Positions 16,920 through 25,188 of a stretch of DNA of 64,000 nucleotides are shown here, one piece after another. The stretch's first letter is position 1; each line of letters begins with the position of its first letter. This stretch comes from Nocardia flavorosea NBRC 108225. Its GTDB lineage: Bacteria > Actinomycetota > Actinomycetes > Mycobacteriales > Mycobacteriaceae. The position numbers were made by a program, and so were the translations under genes. The DNA lies in the NCBI RefSeq assembly GCF_001613385.1, contig NZ_BDCG01000017.1, positions 1-64,000 of the forward strand, given 5' to 3'. The notes beneath the pieces are model-generated. The model saw only the letters and a list, made by a program, of their open reading frames with translations, made no database searches and had not been told where the DNA came from.

Positions 16920-17996
16920 TCAGGACGGAATCAGCGAAACCTTCACCGATTCGGTTCCACTGGCCACCAGATCGAGACCTCTTTGAAAGTCGCTGAGCGG
17001 CAGCTGATGTGTACAGATCTTGTCCATCGGCAAGATGCCCGACTCGAGCATGCGGATGGCGGCCGGCCAGCAGTGCGGGCCCAGATGCGCGCCGCGCACA
17101 TCGAGTTCCTTGTCGTCGCTGATGATGCTCCAGTCGACGGAGACATCACTGCCGAATACGCCGTACTCGACATAGGTTCCCAACTTGCGCAACAGGTTCA
17201 AACCCTGCGGTACGGCGGAGGGATGGCCGGTGCCTTCCAGGTAGACATCGGCGCCATAGCCGTCGGTGAGTTCCATGACGATGGCCTGGGCGTCCTCGTC
17301 GCGGATGTTGATCACGATATCGGCGCCGCACTCACGAGCCAGCAGCAACTTCTCCGGTGCCATATCCAGCGCGATGACATGGGCAGGACTCTTGGCCCGC
17401 GCACCGGCCACCATGCCGAGACCGATCGGACCACAACCCGCCACCACCACGACATCGTCGAAGGTGATACCCGCCCGCTCGACAGCGTGCAGCGAACACG
17501 ACAGCGGCTCGGTGAATGCGGCGTGTGCGGCCGGAAGGTCCTTGGACACCTTGTGCACCAGCGCTTCTGCGGGATAGACCATGAACTCCGCCATAGCGCC
17601 CGGGGTCCGGCGCTTGAAACCGTAGAGGTCGTGCGGTTTGCACATGTGGTACTGCCCGCGTAGGCAGTACCGGCATTTCCAGCACGGCACGATCTGCTCG
17701 GAGACCACTCGGTCCCCTACCCCGACCCCCCAGCGGGCTGCGCCGGCGGCATCGATTTGCACGATTTCGCCGACGAATTCGTGGCCGGGGATCACTTCCG
17801 TCTCGGCCCACGCGGGGCGGTTCTCATCGCCCCAGAACTTCGGCGCCCCGTGGTAGCACTTCAGATCGCTCGCACAGATGCCCACTGCCTCGACCCGCAC
17901 CAGCGCTTCGCCGGGCCCCGGTACCGGAACGGGAACCTCTTGCAGCCGGTAGTCCTCGGGACCGTGGCAGATCACCGCTTGCATCGTCTCCGTCAT
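16920..17996 (-). CDS. eltD: Zinc alcohol dehydrogenase, probable erythritol/L-threitol dehydrogenase
   Basis: A 358-residue medium-chain dehydrogenase. Catalytic zinc ligands are C41 and the H72/E73 pair (PGHEFVG); the structural zinc is bound by C105, C108, C111 and C119 (CWKCRYC and HMC). The Rossmann turn AGCGPIGLG and the aspartate in ALDMAPEK point to NAD+. It closely recalls the erythritol/L-threitol dehydrogenase of M. smegmatis in stretches such as KCYHGAPKFWGDENRPAW. It would oxidise a tetritol to erythrulose as the first step. ATG 17996 has AAGGG eight bases upstream; GTG codons at 17999 and 18002 are alternatives. First gene of the polyol operon, divergent from its regulator. Confidence 0.85.
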   Translation of the reverse strand: MTETMQAVICHGPEDYRLQEVPVPVPGPGEALVRVEAVGICASDLKCYHGAPKFWGDENRPAWAETEVIPGHEFVGEIVQIDAAGAARWGVGVGDRVVSEQIVPCWKCRYCLRGQYHMCKPHDLYGFKRRTPGAMAEFMVYPAEALVHKVSKDLPAAHAAFTEPLSCSLHAVERAGITFDDVVVVAGCGPIGLGMVAGARAKSPAHVIALDMAPEKLLLARECGADIVINIRDEDAQAIVMELTDGYGADVYLEGTGHPSAVPQGLNLLRKLGTYVEYGVFGSDVSVDWSIISDDKELDVRGAHLGPHCWPAAIRMLESGILPMDKICTHQLPLSDFQRGLDLVASGTESVKVSLIPS

Positions 17997-18002
17997 CACC
18001 AC

Positions 18003-18114
18003 TGCCCTTCATCCCTATGTTCCCGATCACACTAACCCAGGTCGGCACATTGGTCCAGAACGAATGTTCACGGAATTATTGGCTTGAACCGATGTGCAAT
18101 GCGATACTGCCGTC
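18003..18114. promoter_or_regulatory. Divergent control region of the polyol operon, with leaderless promoter for the regulator
   Basis: For the regulator, TTGGCT (18079-18084) and GATACT (18103-18108) form a sigma70-like promoter with an 18-base spacer. Transcription would begin at about 18115, the A of the start codon, so the mRNA is predicted to be leaderless; no Shine-Dalgarno is present. Two related sites, ATTGGTCCAGAACGAATG (18049) and ATTGGCTTGAACCGATG (18078), lie 29 bases apart, about three helical turns. They are candidate operator half-sites for the SorC protein. The second overlaps the -35. Confidence 0.6.
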
Positions 18115-19107
18115 ATGCACAGCAGCTCCGAAACTCGCGCGCCGACGAGCGCCGAGGGTGGCCGCTTCGCGCCGTCGCAGCTCTACGCGGCCGCGAAAAT
18201 GTACTACGACGAGGACGCCACCCAGGCCGAAGTCGCCCATAAGCTGGGCGTGAGCCGGGCCACCGTGAGCAGGCTGCTGTCCGAAGCCCGCCGGCAGGGC
18301 ATCGTCCACATCGAAGTCCGCGCACCCCATGCCCACGACCGCGGTGATCTCGCGGACACCCTCGCCGACGCGATCGGGTTGCGACGGGTGTTTCTGTCCG
18401 CGCCGCTACCCACGCCGACCCCGGCCAAACCGACCGTGGAGGTGATGGGCAGCTTCCTCGCACCCGCGGTCTCCCGCGCACTTTCGGAGGTCGGGCTGGT
18501 CCCCGGAGACGTGCTGCTGGTCTCGTCGGGACGCACCGTCCACCAAGTTGCGCAGTTCGACCTCGAGCGCATCCCCGGCGTCCTCGTCACCCCGACCGTA
18601 GGCGGCAACGACCAGCCCGAGGAGTGGTATCAGACCAACGAGATCACCCGGCTCATCTCCAACAAACTCGGCGGCCGGCCGAACTACCTGTTCGCGCCCG
18701 CCCTGCCCGGACCCGAGCTCTACGACACCCTGCATGCCGATCCGTCCATTCAGCGCGTACTGAATCTGTGGCCACGGGCACGGTGCGCACTCATGGGCGT
18801 CGGTGCGCCGCCGCTGCTGCGCGATGACATACCGCAGTTCGTTCCCACTACCTCCGCATCCCTGCGCGAAGCGGTGGGCGATGTGTGTTCGCGGTTCTAC
18901 AACCGGGAGGGCGAACCCGTCGACTTTCCCGGCCGCGAACGGCTGATTGCCGTGGAATTGTCCGTGCTCCAGAAAATTCCGGTAGGGATCGCCGTGGCCG
19001 TCGGCGCGGAGAAGGTGCCCCCGATTCTCGCCGGGGCGCGCGCCGGATACTTCAACCAGCTCGTCACCGATCCGTCGACCGCACAACAGCTTTTGGAGAA
19101 TCTGTGA
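18115..19107 (+). CDS. SorC-family (DeoR-like) sugar-responsive regulator
   Basis: A 330-residue regulator: an N-terminal winged helix-turn-helix (TQAEVAHKLGVSRATVSRLLSEARRQG, residues 37-63) and a long sugar-phosphate-binding domain of the NagB-like fold with VLLVSSGRT, PTVGGNDQPEEWYQTNE and the end KIPVGIAVAVGAEKVPPI. SorC proteins such as EryD of Brucella sense phosphorylated polyols or ketoses and control the adjacent catabolic operon. It is divergent from the importer/dehydrogenase operon and overlaps the following SDR gene as GTGA. ATG 18115 is preferred because a promoter predicts transcription starting at that base; ATG 18094 is an alternative. Confidence 0.88.
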   Translation: MHSSSETRAPTSAEGGRFAPSQLYAAAKMYYDEDATQAEVAHKLGVSRATVSRLLSEARRQGIVHIEVRAPHAHDRGDLADTLADAIGLRRVFLSAPLPTPTPAKPTVEVMGSFLAPAVSRALSEVGLVPGDVLLVSSGRTVHQVAQFDLERIPGVLVTPTVGGNDQPEEWYQTNEITRLISNKLGGRPNYLFAPALPGPELYDTLHADPSIQRVLNLWPRARCALMGVGAPPLLRDDIPQFVPTTSASLREAVGDVCSRFYNREGEPVDFPGRERLIAVELSVLQKIPVGIAVAVGAEKVPPILAGARAGYFNQLVTDPSTAQQLLENL

Positions 19108-19865
19108 ACTCGATTCGTCTCGACGGTAAGCGCGTCCTGATCACCGGTGCGTCGAAAGGCATCGGGGCCGATATCGCCGAGACTTTCGCCGAGGCGGGCG
19201 CTTCGCTCGTGCTCTCCGGTCGCGACCAGGAGGCACTGGACGTCCAGGCCCGGAACCTGGAGCAGCAGTACGGCGTTCGCGTCACGGCAGTGGCCGCAGA
19301 TCTCGCCGATGCGGACGCTCCCACGAGATTGGCCGCCGAGGCCGCGGCGGCCTTCGGTGGGCTCGACGTGCTCGTCAACAACGCGGGCATCTCACATCCG
19401 GAAATGGTCACCGACCTGACGGCGGCAACGTTCGACGAGGTCCTCACCGTCAATCTGCGCGCCCCGGCACTGCTCGCCGCCACCGTAGGTGCCGCGATGG
19501 CCCGTACGGGCGGCGGATCGATCGTGACCGTCGCTTCCGCGGCTGCCCTGCGCGCACTGCCCGAGCACTATGCGTACTGCACGTCGAAGGCGGGCCTGGT
19601 GATGGCGACCAAGGTGCTGGCACTCGAGCTCGGGCCCGACGGCGTGCGCGCGAACTCCGTGTGCCCCACCATTGTGCTCACCGATATGGGCCGCAAAGTC
19701 TGGGGTGAGGAAGCGAAGGCTGCGCCGATGCTGGCCCGCATCCCGCTGGGCCGCTTCGCCGCACCCGCGGAGGTGTCCGCGACAGCGCTGTTCCTCGCCT
19801 CCGACCTCGCCTCGATGATCAACGGCGTCGACGTTCCGATCGACGGTGGTTACGCGGTCAGCTGA
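19104..19865 (+). CDS. SDR dehydrogenase, candidate D-threitol dehydrogenase
   Basis: A 253-residue classical SDR: cofactor loop TGASKGIG (14-21), NNAG (92-95), S145, Y158 and K162 (YCTSK), ending in IDGGYAVS. GTG 19104 overlaps the regulator stop and has GGAG just upstream, so it is translated with the regulator. In the M. smegmatis tetritol pathway an SDR oxidises D-threitol to D-erythrulose, the substrate of the DhaK-like kinase found here. That makes DthD a reasonable but unproven assignment; other polyol or 3-oxoacyl reductions cannot be excluded. Its 3' end overlaps the convergent kinase gene by eight bases. Confidence 0.82.
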   Translation: MNSIRLDGKRVLITGASKGIGADIAETFAEAGASLVLSGRDQEALDVQARNLEQQYGVRVTAVAADLADADAPTRLAAEAAAAFGGLDVLVNNAGISHPEMVTDLTAATFDEVLTVNLRAPALLAATVGAAMARTGGGSIVTVASAAALRALPEHYAYCTSKAGLVMATKVLALELGPDGVRANSVCPTIVLTDMGRKVWGEEAKAAPMLARIPLGRFAAPAEVSATALFLASDLASMINGVDVPIDGGYAVS

Positions 19866-21336
19866 GCCGAGTCAGGGTATGCACCTGGTCCCGGGTGGCC
19901 GGATACAGCTGCAGCCACGTCTCGTACAGGGCGTCGTATCGCTCGCGGTGGTCCGGGTTCGGCACGATTTCGCGGGCTATTCGCGTCCAATCGGTCTCCG
20001 GTGCGACCAGTCCCACGCCGATAGCGGCCAGCAGGCCGTCACCGTAACTCGCGCCGATGGTCTGTTCCGGCTGTAGCTGGGTCAACCCGGTGATATCGCT
20101 GAGCGCCTGCGCCCACACCGGACTGCGCAGCCCCCCACCGACACCGACCGCCCGCAAGACCGGCGAATCGGCGTTGTCGAACATCTCCAGAATCTGGCGG
20201 ATCCCGAAGGAGATTCCCTCGTAGGCCGCGCGGAACAGATGGCCGCGCCCGTGCCGCAGCGTCAGCCCGGCGACGATACCGCGGGCGTCGGGATCGAATA
20301 CCGGCGTGCGTTCGCCGGCCAAGTAGGGCAGCATCAACAAGCCCTCCGAGCCGGGCGGCACCGCTGCGGCCTCGGCCGTCAGTACGTCGAATGGGGCTCC
20401 GCCGGTCACCTTCTGCAACCAATTGGCCAGCGTACCCGCGGTCGAAGTGCCCGCCGCGAGCGCGAAAGTGCCCTCCTGGACACCCGTCGTCGTCCACAGC
20501 GCCGGGTTCGTATGGAACGATTCCAGCACCTGGACCAGGAACATCGTCGATCCGTACATCAGCATGAGATCACCGGGATCGCGCACACCCACGCTGAATG
20601 CCTCGGCATAGGCATCCACGGTGCCCGCAACGACCGGCGTGCCCGCCGGAATCCCGGTCTCCGCGGCCGCCCGCGCGGTCACCCCGCCGACCACCTCCGA
20701 CGGCCACACGAGCCGGGGCAGCGGCAGCGCGCCCAGAACTCGCCCGGCCCATTCGGCGTTCCAGTCGAAGTCGCGAATCGAATACAGTGGATCGCATTGG
20801 CTGGCCGTGTGATGGTCCTGAACATACTCACCGGTCAGCTTCGCCACGACGAATGAATTCGAGCCGTACCAGCGGCGTGCACGAGCGAACGCCTCCGGCT
20901 CGTTCTTGCGCACCCATTCGATCTTCGGGCCGACCGCCTGACTCGACAGCGATTTGCCCGTCCGCGACAGGATCTTCTCCGCGCCGAACAACTCGGTGAG
21001 TTCGGCGATCTCCACCGATGCCCGGGTGTCGATGCCGTACAGAATGGCGGGCCGTACCGGCTCGAGATCCTCGTCGCACAACACCAGGCACGGACCGACA
21101 CCGCTGACGCACATTCCGGCGATCCGCGCCCCCGACGGTACGGCGGCCATCAGTGTGCGACTGATCGCGCATACCTCCGCCCACCACAAGCCCACCGCGT
21201 CCACCTCGGCCCACCCCGGCCGCGGCATCGACATCTCATGACTCACCTGATGCTCGGCAACCACCACCCCATCCGGGCGTACGAGCACCCCCTTACTACT
21301 CCCTGTCCCCATATCGATACCGACGAACAGCTCCAC
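19858..21336 (-). CDS. FGGY-family carbohydrate kinase
   Basis: About 492 residues, with the FGGY phosphate motif VGIDMGTGSSKG near residue 5, YGIDTRAS, the conserved MLPYLAGERTPVFDPDARG, YEGISFGIRQ and the C-terminal VGVGGGLRS. It phosphorylates a sugar or polyol with ATP; the sequence alone does not separate ribulo-, xylulo-, erythritol or gluconokinase specificities. Erythritol kinases (EryA) belong to this family, so with the SorC regulator it could phosphorylate erythritol or a ketose directly. The gene converges on the SDR. GTG 21336 is chosen from the family start; an upstream in-frame start at 21375 is possible, and no good ribosome site is seen. Confidence 0.83.
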   Translation of the reverse strand: MELFVGIDMGTGSSKGVLVRPDGVVVAEHQVSHEMSMPRPGWAEVDAVGLWWAEVCAISRTLMAAVPSGARIAGMCVSGVGPCLVLCDEDLEPVRPAILYGIDTRASVEIAELTELFGAEKILSRTGKSLSSQAVGPKIEWVRKNEPEAFARARRWYGSNSFVVAKLTGEYVQDHHTASQCDPLYSIRDFDWNAEWAGRVLGALPLPRLVWPSEVVGGVTARAAAETGIPAGTPVVAGTVDAYAEAFSVGVRDPGDLMLMYGSTMFLVQVLESFHTNPALWTTTGVQEGTFALAAGTSTAGTLANWLQKVTGGAPFDVLTAEAAAVPPGSEGLLMLPYLAGERTPVFDPDARGIVAGLTLRHGRGHLFRAAYEGISFGIRQILEMFDNADSPVLRAVGVGGGLRSPVWAQALSDITGLTQLQPEQTIGASYGDGLLAAIGVGLVAPETDWTRIAREIVPNPDHRERYDALYETWLQLYPATRDQVHTLTRLS

Positions 21337-21477
21337 AAACGTCAGCTTAGGGGCTGCTGCACGGATAGGAGACACGAACGGCTTGCCGAGAGGCGAGCCG
21401 GACCGCCGCGAATAAGGCCTGGCATCCGAGGGTCACACCGGGCATGATTCGCGGAACTGAGCAACCGGGGAATGGCG

Positions 21478-21828
21478 ATGAACGAACGGACGACACACAC
21501 TCTGTGGCGGCCCACCGGGCCGGAGGAGTTGGCGCTGGTCGAGGCATCGGAATGGACGGCGTGGCCACCGCGGCTGCCCGAGCAGCCGATCTTCTATCCG
21601 GTGTTGAACGAGGACTACGCGATACGTATCGCACGAGACTGGAATGTTGCGGCATCGGGCGCCGGCTACGTGACCCGGTTCGAGATCGATGCCGATTTCG
21701 CGGCCAGGTATCCCGTCCGCCGGGCCGGCGGGCAAACGATCCTCGAACTGTGGGTGCCCGCCGGGGAACTCGAGGAATTCAACCGCCACATCGTGGGCCG
21801 CATCGAAGTGGTGCACGAATTCCGGTAG
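21478..21828 (+). CDS. Small conserved protein (ADP-ribosylation/crystallin J1-type annotation)
   Basis: A 116-residue soluble protein. It contains WRPTGPEELALV, PPRLPEQPIFYPVLNEDYA, IARDWN and a C-terminal VGRIEVVHEF, a pattern I recognise from a small family often labelled ADP-ribosylation/crystallin J1. The biochemical role is unknown, and the label is not evidence for ADP-ribosylation. ATG 21478 is chosen over ATG 21472 because GGGGA lies six bases upstream. It stands alone between the kinase and a broken gene, with no operon partner. Confidence 0.75.
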   Translation: MNERTTHTLWRPTGPEELALVEASEWTAWPPRLPEQPIFYPVLNEDYAIRIARDWNVAASGAGYVTRFEIDADFAARYPVRRAGGQTILELWVPAGELEEFNRHIVGRIEVVHEFR

Positions 21829-22105
21829 GTTCCGGAAACCCGATGCGGGCCAGTCCACGGTAGGCCGGCGGCCGGGCGATGGTGGTGCACGGACCTCACC
21901 CGGCACCGATCAGGTTCGGGCCGGGTGTATCGCGCTGTCGTGCTCGAAGCGGTCGCGGGACCGCCCGATCACCGGTAATCTCTCGTGGCCCGCTGCCTCA
22001 CACTCCGGCTGCACTCAACCGCCCGGTCGACCGAGGAGGCGATGAACGAACGTCTCCACCAGTTCTCCGCCGCCGCAGGCAGCGGAGAATACAATCGACA
22101 GATCG

Positions 22106-22465
22106 TCGAACGCGCAAGGGCATAACCTCGCCCGATTCGTACGCGACCTTCCGCTGATTGCCCTGATCCGTGAGGGCACAGATATTGTAGTGGACTACTC
22201 TTTCTGGTCACGACGCAAACGCACCGAATACCGTGATCTCATCGAGCACCTCGGTTCCACAGCGGTGACGCTGTATGTCGACACGCCGCGGGATGTGGCT
22301 CTCGCCCGAGTTGCCGCGCGCAGCGGTTCCCGCATCGACGACGTCGCTTTGACGCCGTCCCAGGCGGAATCCTATTACGACCACTTCGAAGTACCGACAC
22401 GAGACGAAGGCCCGCTCATCGTCGTCTCCGGAACGGCGTCGACGGAAATTCCGCGGTGGCCATGA
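22106..22465 (+). pseudogene. Remnant of a P-loop kinase-like ATPase (AAA_33 type)
   Basis: The frame through 22190 encodes LIREGTDIVVDYSFWSRRKRTEYRDL, LYVDTPRDVALARVAARSG and YYDHFEVPTRDEG. These are the middle and end of small predicted kinases that start with a GxxGxGKST loop. That loop is not present in any frame upstream. Only GHNLARFVRDLPLIAL precedes it, in the same frame as the later part, and a short frame ending at 22125 may be part of the same gene after a frameshift. The gene has therefore lost its nucleotide-binding start and is not expected to work. It lies beside a second truncated gene. Confidence 0.65.
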
Positions 22466-22501
22466 ATGTGAGGACACTCGCGCGGCGTCGTGGAGATCGG
22501 A

Positions 22502-22978
22502 TCAGAGTCCCAGGAATCTTTCCGCGTTGCGGTGGGTGATCAGGTCGCGAGTTGTGTCACCCAGGAACTGGCTGTTGCGCACCACCTCACCGACGGGCCG
22601 CTCACCCAGCGGATACGGGTAGTCGCTGCCGGCCATCACCCGTTCGGCGCCGACGGTGTCGACCAGCACCCGGAGGACGCGCTCGTCGAATACCACCGAG
22701 TCCACGTAGAAACGACCGATGTGGTGAGACGGCGGAAACTCCGAGGTTCCGATGATGTCGTTGCGGCCGTGCCAGGCGTTCTCCGTGCGACCGAGCCAGA
22801 ACGCGAACGAGCCGCCGCCATGGGCGAAGGCGATCTTCAGGCGTTCGTCGACGCGGTCGAAGACGCCGCCGAGAACCAGCGCCAGGATCGACAGGTGGGT
22901 CTCCGCCGGCATCGAGGTGAGCCAGCGCGACATCCACCGATCCATACGCGGGGAGCCGGGCATGTCCCACGGAGGCAT
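22502..22978 (-). pseudogene. ACMSD-like amidohydrolase, C-terminal half only
   Basis: This frame encodes PPWDMPGSPRMDRWM, TSMPAETHLSILALVLGGVFDR, IAFAHGGGSFAFWLGR, FYVDSVVFDERVLR and AGSDYPYPLGE. These are the second half of amidohydrolase-2 proteins related to aminocarboxymuconate-semialdehyde decarboxylase, usually about 330 residues. The N-terminal metal-binding HxH and the first half of the barrel are absent upstream, so it is a 5'-truncated relic. The C-terminal catalytic aspartate (GSDYP) survives. The break is near 22980-23040, next to the terminator of the neighbouring operon. Confidence 0.75.
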
Positions 22979-23094
22979 GGAGACGGGGACACCGTTCGTC
23001 GTTCCTGTCCTGCCTTGTGATTCCCGAGCCAGAGACCACCATCTCCGACATCAACGACAGTGTGCCGGGACAGTTCTCGGAATCCTTCGTCCGG

Positions 23095-23126
23095 CCGGCC
23101 GGGCGGCAGCACTGCCGCCCGGCCGG
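23095..23126. terminator. 15-bp perfect hairpin after the isomerase operon
   Basis: CCGGCCGGGCGGCAG (23095-23109) pairs perfectly with its complement at 23112-23126 around a two-base loop. It begins three bases past the stop codon of the minus-strand isomerase gene and should end that operon. There is no T-tract. Confidence 0.8.
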
Positions 23127-23128
23127 AT

Positions 23129-24001
23129 TCAGTGCACGAGAGCGGGGAGGACGAGGTCGCGGTAACGGCGCTTCATGGTCTCGATCACTTCCTGACCGTC
23201 GCCGGCCCAGATATCCGCATTGAAGATTTCTACCTCGACGTCACCTCGGTAACCGGCGGCGCGAACCCACCCGCCGATAGCCGCGAAGTCGATGACACCG
23301 TCGCCCATCATGCCGCGCGACAGCAGCGGTTCGGCGGTCATCGGGTTCAGCCAGTCACAGACCTGGTACGAGCTGATCCGTCCGGCGGCGCCGGCCTGTG
23401 CAATCCGTTCTTCGAGAGCCGGATCCCACCAGATATGGAAGGTGTCGACCACCACGCCCACGGTGTCCGCCGGATACGGCTCGGCCATCGCCAACGCCTG
23501 GCCGAGAGTGGAAATCACGGCTCGGTCGGCGCAGAACATCGGATGGAGTGGCTCGAGGGCGAGGCGGACGCCGCGTTCGGCCGCGTACGGGGCCAGCAGT
23601 GCAAGCCGCTCGTCCACCAGTGCCCGGGCGGCCGCGAGGTCGCGGTCGGGCATTCCGCCCACCACCATCACGAGCTCCCGAGTCCCCAGTGCCGCCGCGT
23701 CGTCGATGGCACGGCGGTTGTCGTCGAGCGCCGCCTGGGCCTCGCCCGGTCCGGTCAGGAAGCCGCCGCGGCACAGGCTGGATACCCGCAGCCCCGCGTC
23801 GGCGACGATCTTCGCCGCCGACGCGACACCGATTTCGTCGACACGATCGCGCCACAATCCGATCGCGCCGAGCCCCGCTCGGGCGGCGCCGTCCGCCGCT
23901 TCGGCGAGTGTCCACCGCTTGGTCGTCACCGTATTCAGCGACAGCGCACGGTAGGGATCGGCCAGATCGAACGGAGACTCCTGTGCCGCAACCGTTGTCA
24001 T
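23129..24001 (-). CDS. TIM-barrel sugar-phosphate isomerase/epimerase (IolE/IolH-like)
   Basis: A 290-residue xylose-isomerase-like TIM barrel. Expected metal and active-site residues lie in RLALEPLHPMF, VGVVVDTFHIWWD, SSYQVCDW and VEVEIFNADIWAGDG. Family members isomerise or epimerise sugars, keto-inositols or related polyols with a divalent metal. The gene is the third of a tightly coupled operon: its start overlaps the DUF993 stop as ATGA (23998-24001). Together with the oxidoreductase, an oxidised sugar or cyclitol is a sensible substrate. A strong hairpin follows the stop. The exact reaction is unknown. Confidence 0.85.
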   Translation of the reverse strand: MTTVAAQESPFDLADPYRALSLNTVTTKRWTLAEAADGAARAGLGAIGLWRDRVDEIGVASAAKIVADAGLRVSSLCRGGFLTGPGEAQAALDDNRRAIDDAAALGTRELVMVVGGMPDRDLAAARALVDERLALLAPYAAERGVRLALEPLHPMFCADRAVISTLGQALAMAEPYPADTVGVVVDTFHIWWDPALEERIAQAGAAGRISSYQVCDWLNPMTAEPLLSRGMMGDGVIDFAAIGGWVRAAGYRGDVEVEIFNADIWAGDGQEVIETMKRRYRDLVLPALVH

Positions 24002-25188
24002 GACGTCAATCCGTTCAGTTCGAGGTAGATCCGCATTCGATGCGCGGCCAGTTCCGGGTCCGGAAAGAGTCCGGCCTTGTCCGCGAGCCGGAACAGTTCG
24101 GCCAGGTGGGTCACGGACCGCCCCGTGGACAGCCCGCCGACCATCGAGAAGCCGGGTTGCTTGCCGTTGAGCCAGGAAAGAAATGCGATTCCGGTCTTGT
24201 AGTAATAGGTCGGCGCGGCGAAGATGTGGCGCCCGAGCGCCTGGGTGGCGCCGAGGATATCCGACGCACGCGTCACGTTTCCGTTGTCGAGTTCCTGTAG
24301 CGCGGTGGACGCGGCCGGGTAGATCGCGGCGAAGATCCCCAGCAGCGCATCAGAATGCCCTTGCGCGTCACCGATGATCAGCTCCGGATAGTTGAAATCG
24401 TCGCCGGTGTACAACCGCACGCCCTCGGGGAGTGCGCGTCGTAAGTCGATCTCGTGTGCCGCGTCGAGCAGTGAAACCTTGACTCCGTCGATCTTCGATC
24501 GGTTGTTCTCGATAAGCGTGCGGAAGGTCTCGGTGGCGGTGTCGATATCGGCGCTACCCCAATATCCGTGCAGCGCGGGATCGAACATGGTGCCGAGCCA
24601 GTGCAGGATCACCGGCCGGTCAACGCCGGCCAGCAATTTCTCGTAGACGGATACATAGTCGGCTGCCGACCGGGCGACCTGCACCAACGCCCGGGAAGCC
24701 ATCAGGATCACCTGGGCTCCTGCGTCGGTGACCACGTCGATCTGCTCGCGATAGGCGTCGACGATCGCCGCGAGTCCGGCCGGTCCGGTGGGTAGCCCGG
24801 CAAGGTCGAGCTGATCGGTTCCGGCTCCGCAGGCCAGCCTGCCACCCGCCGATGCGGCCTCGGCACCGGAGCGCCGGATCAGTTCCGCTGTCGCTTGCCA
24901 GTCGAGCCCCATTCCGCGCTGGGCAGTGTCCATGGCGTCGGCGACACCCAGCCCGTAGGACCATAGTTCGTGCCGGTAGGCCAGTGTCGCGTCCCAATCG
25001 ACCGCCGCGGGGGCACCTGGTGTGTTGTCCGCCGTAGCGCGCGGAATGACGTGCGCGGCAGCGAAGGCCACACGCGAGGTGATCGGCCGGGCCGGCCGGG
25101 TCCACACTCCCGGAGCACCGAGAACGTACGATTCGAACCGTCCGCCGAGGGGCAGCACGACCGACACACCCGTGGATGCCGCGGTCAC
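23998..25188 (-). CDS. DUF993 / dihydrodipicolinate-synthase-like protein
   Basis: A 396-residue protein I recognise as the DUF993 family, distantly related to DHDPS-type TIM-barrel aldolases. Marker stretches are VVLPLGGRFESYVLG, SYGLGVADAMDTAQRGMGLDW, PVILHWLGTMFDPALHGYWG, KVSLLDAAHEI, LYTGDDFNYPELI and YKTGIAFLSWLNGKQ. The lysine in DGVKVSLLD is a candidate Schiff-base residue by analogy with DHDPS, but this is unproven. It is coupled by ATGA overlaps to the oxidoreductase before it and the isomerase after it. This trio recurs in actinobacteria; I know of no assigned reaction. An aldol cleavage of an oxidised sugar would suit the glycerate kinase in the same regulon. Confidence 0.85.
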   Translation of the reverse strand: MTAASTGVSVVLPLGGRFESYVLGAPGVWTRPARPITSRVAFAAAHVIPRATADNTPGAPAAVDWDATLAYRHELWSYGLGVADAMDTAQRGMGLDWQATAELIRRSGAEAASAGGRLACGAGTDQLDLAGLPTGPAGLAAIVDAYREQIDVVTDAGAQVILMASRALVQVARSAADYVSVYEKLLAGVDRPVILHWLGTMFDPALHGYWGSADIDTATETFRTLIENNRSKIDGVKVSLLDAAHEIDLRRALPEGVRLYTGDDFNYPELIIGDAQGHSDALLGIFAAIYPAASTALQELDNGNVTRASDILGATQALGRHIFAAPTYYYKTGIAFLSWLNGKQPGFSMVGGLSTGRSVTHLAELFRLADKAGLFPDPELAAHRMRIYLELNGLTS

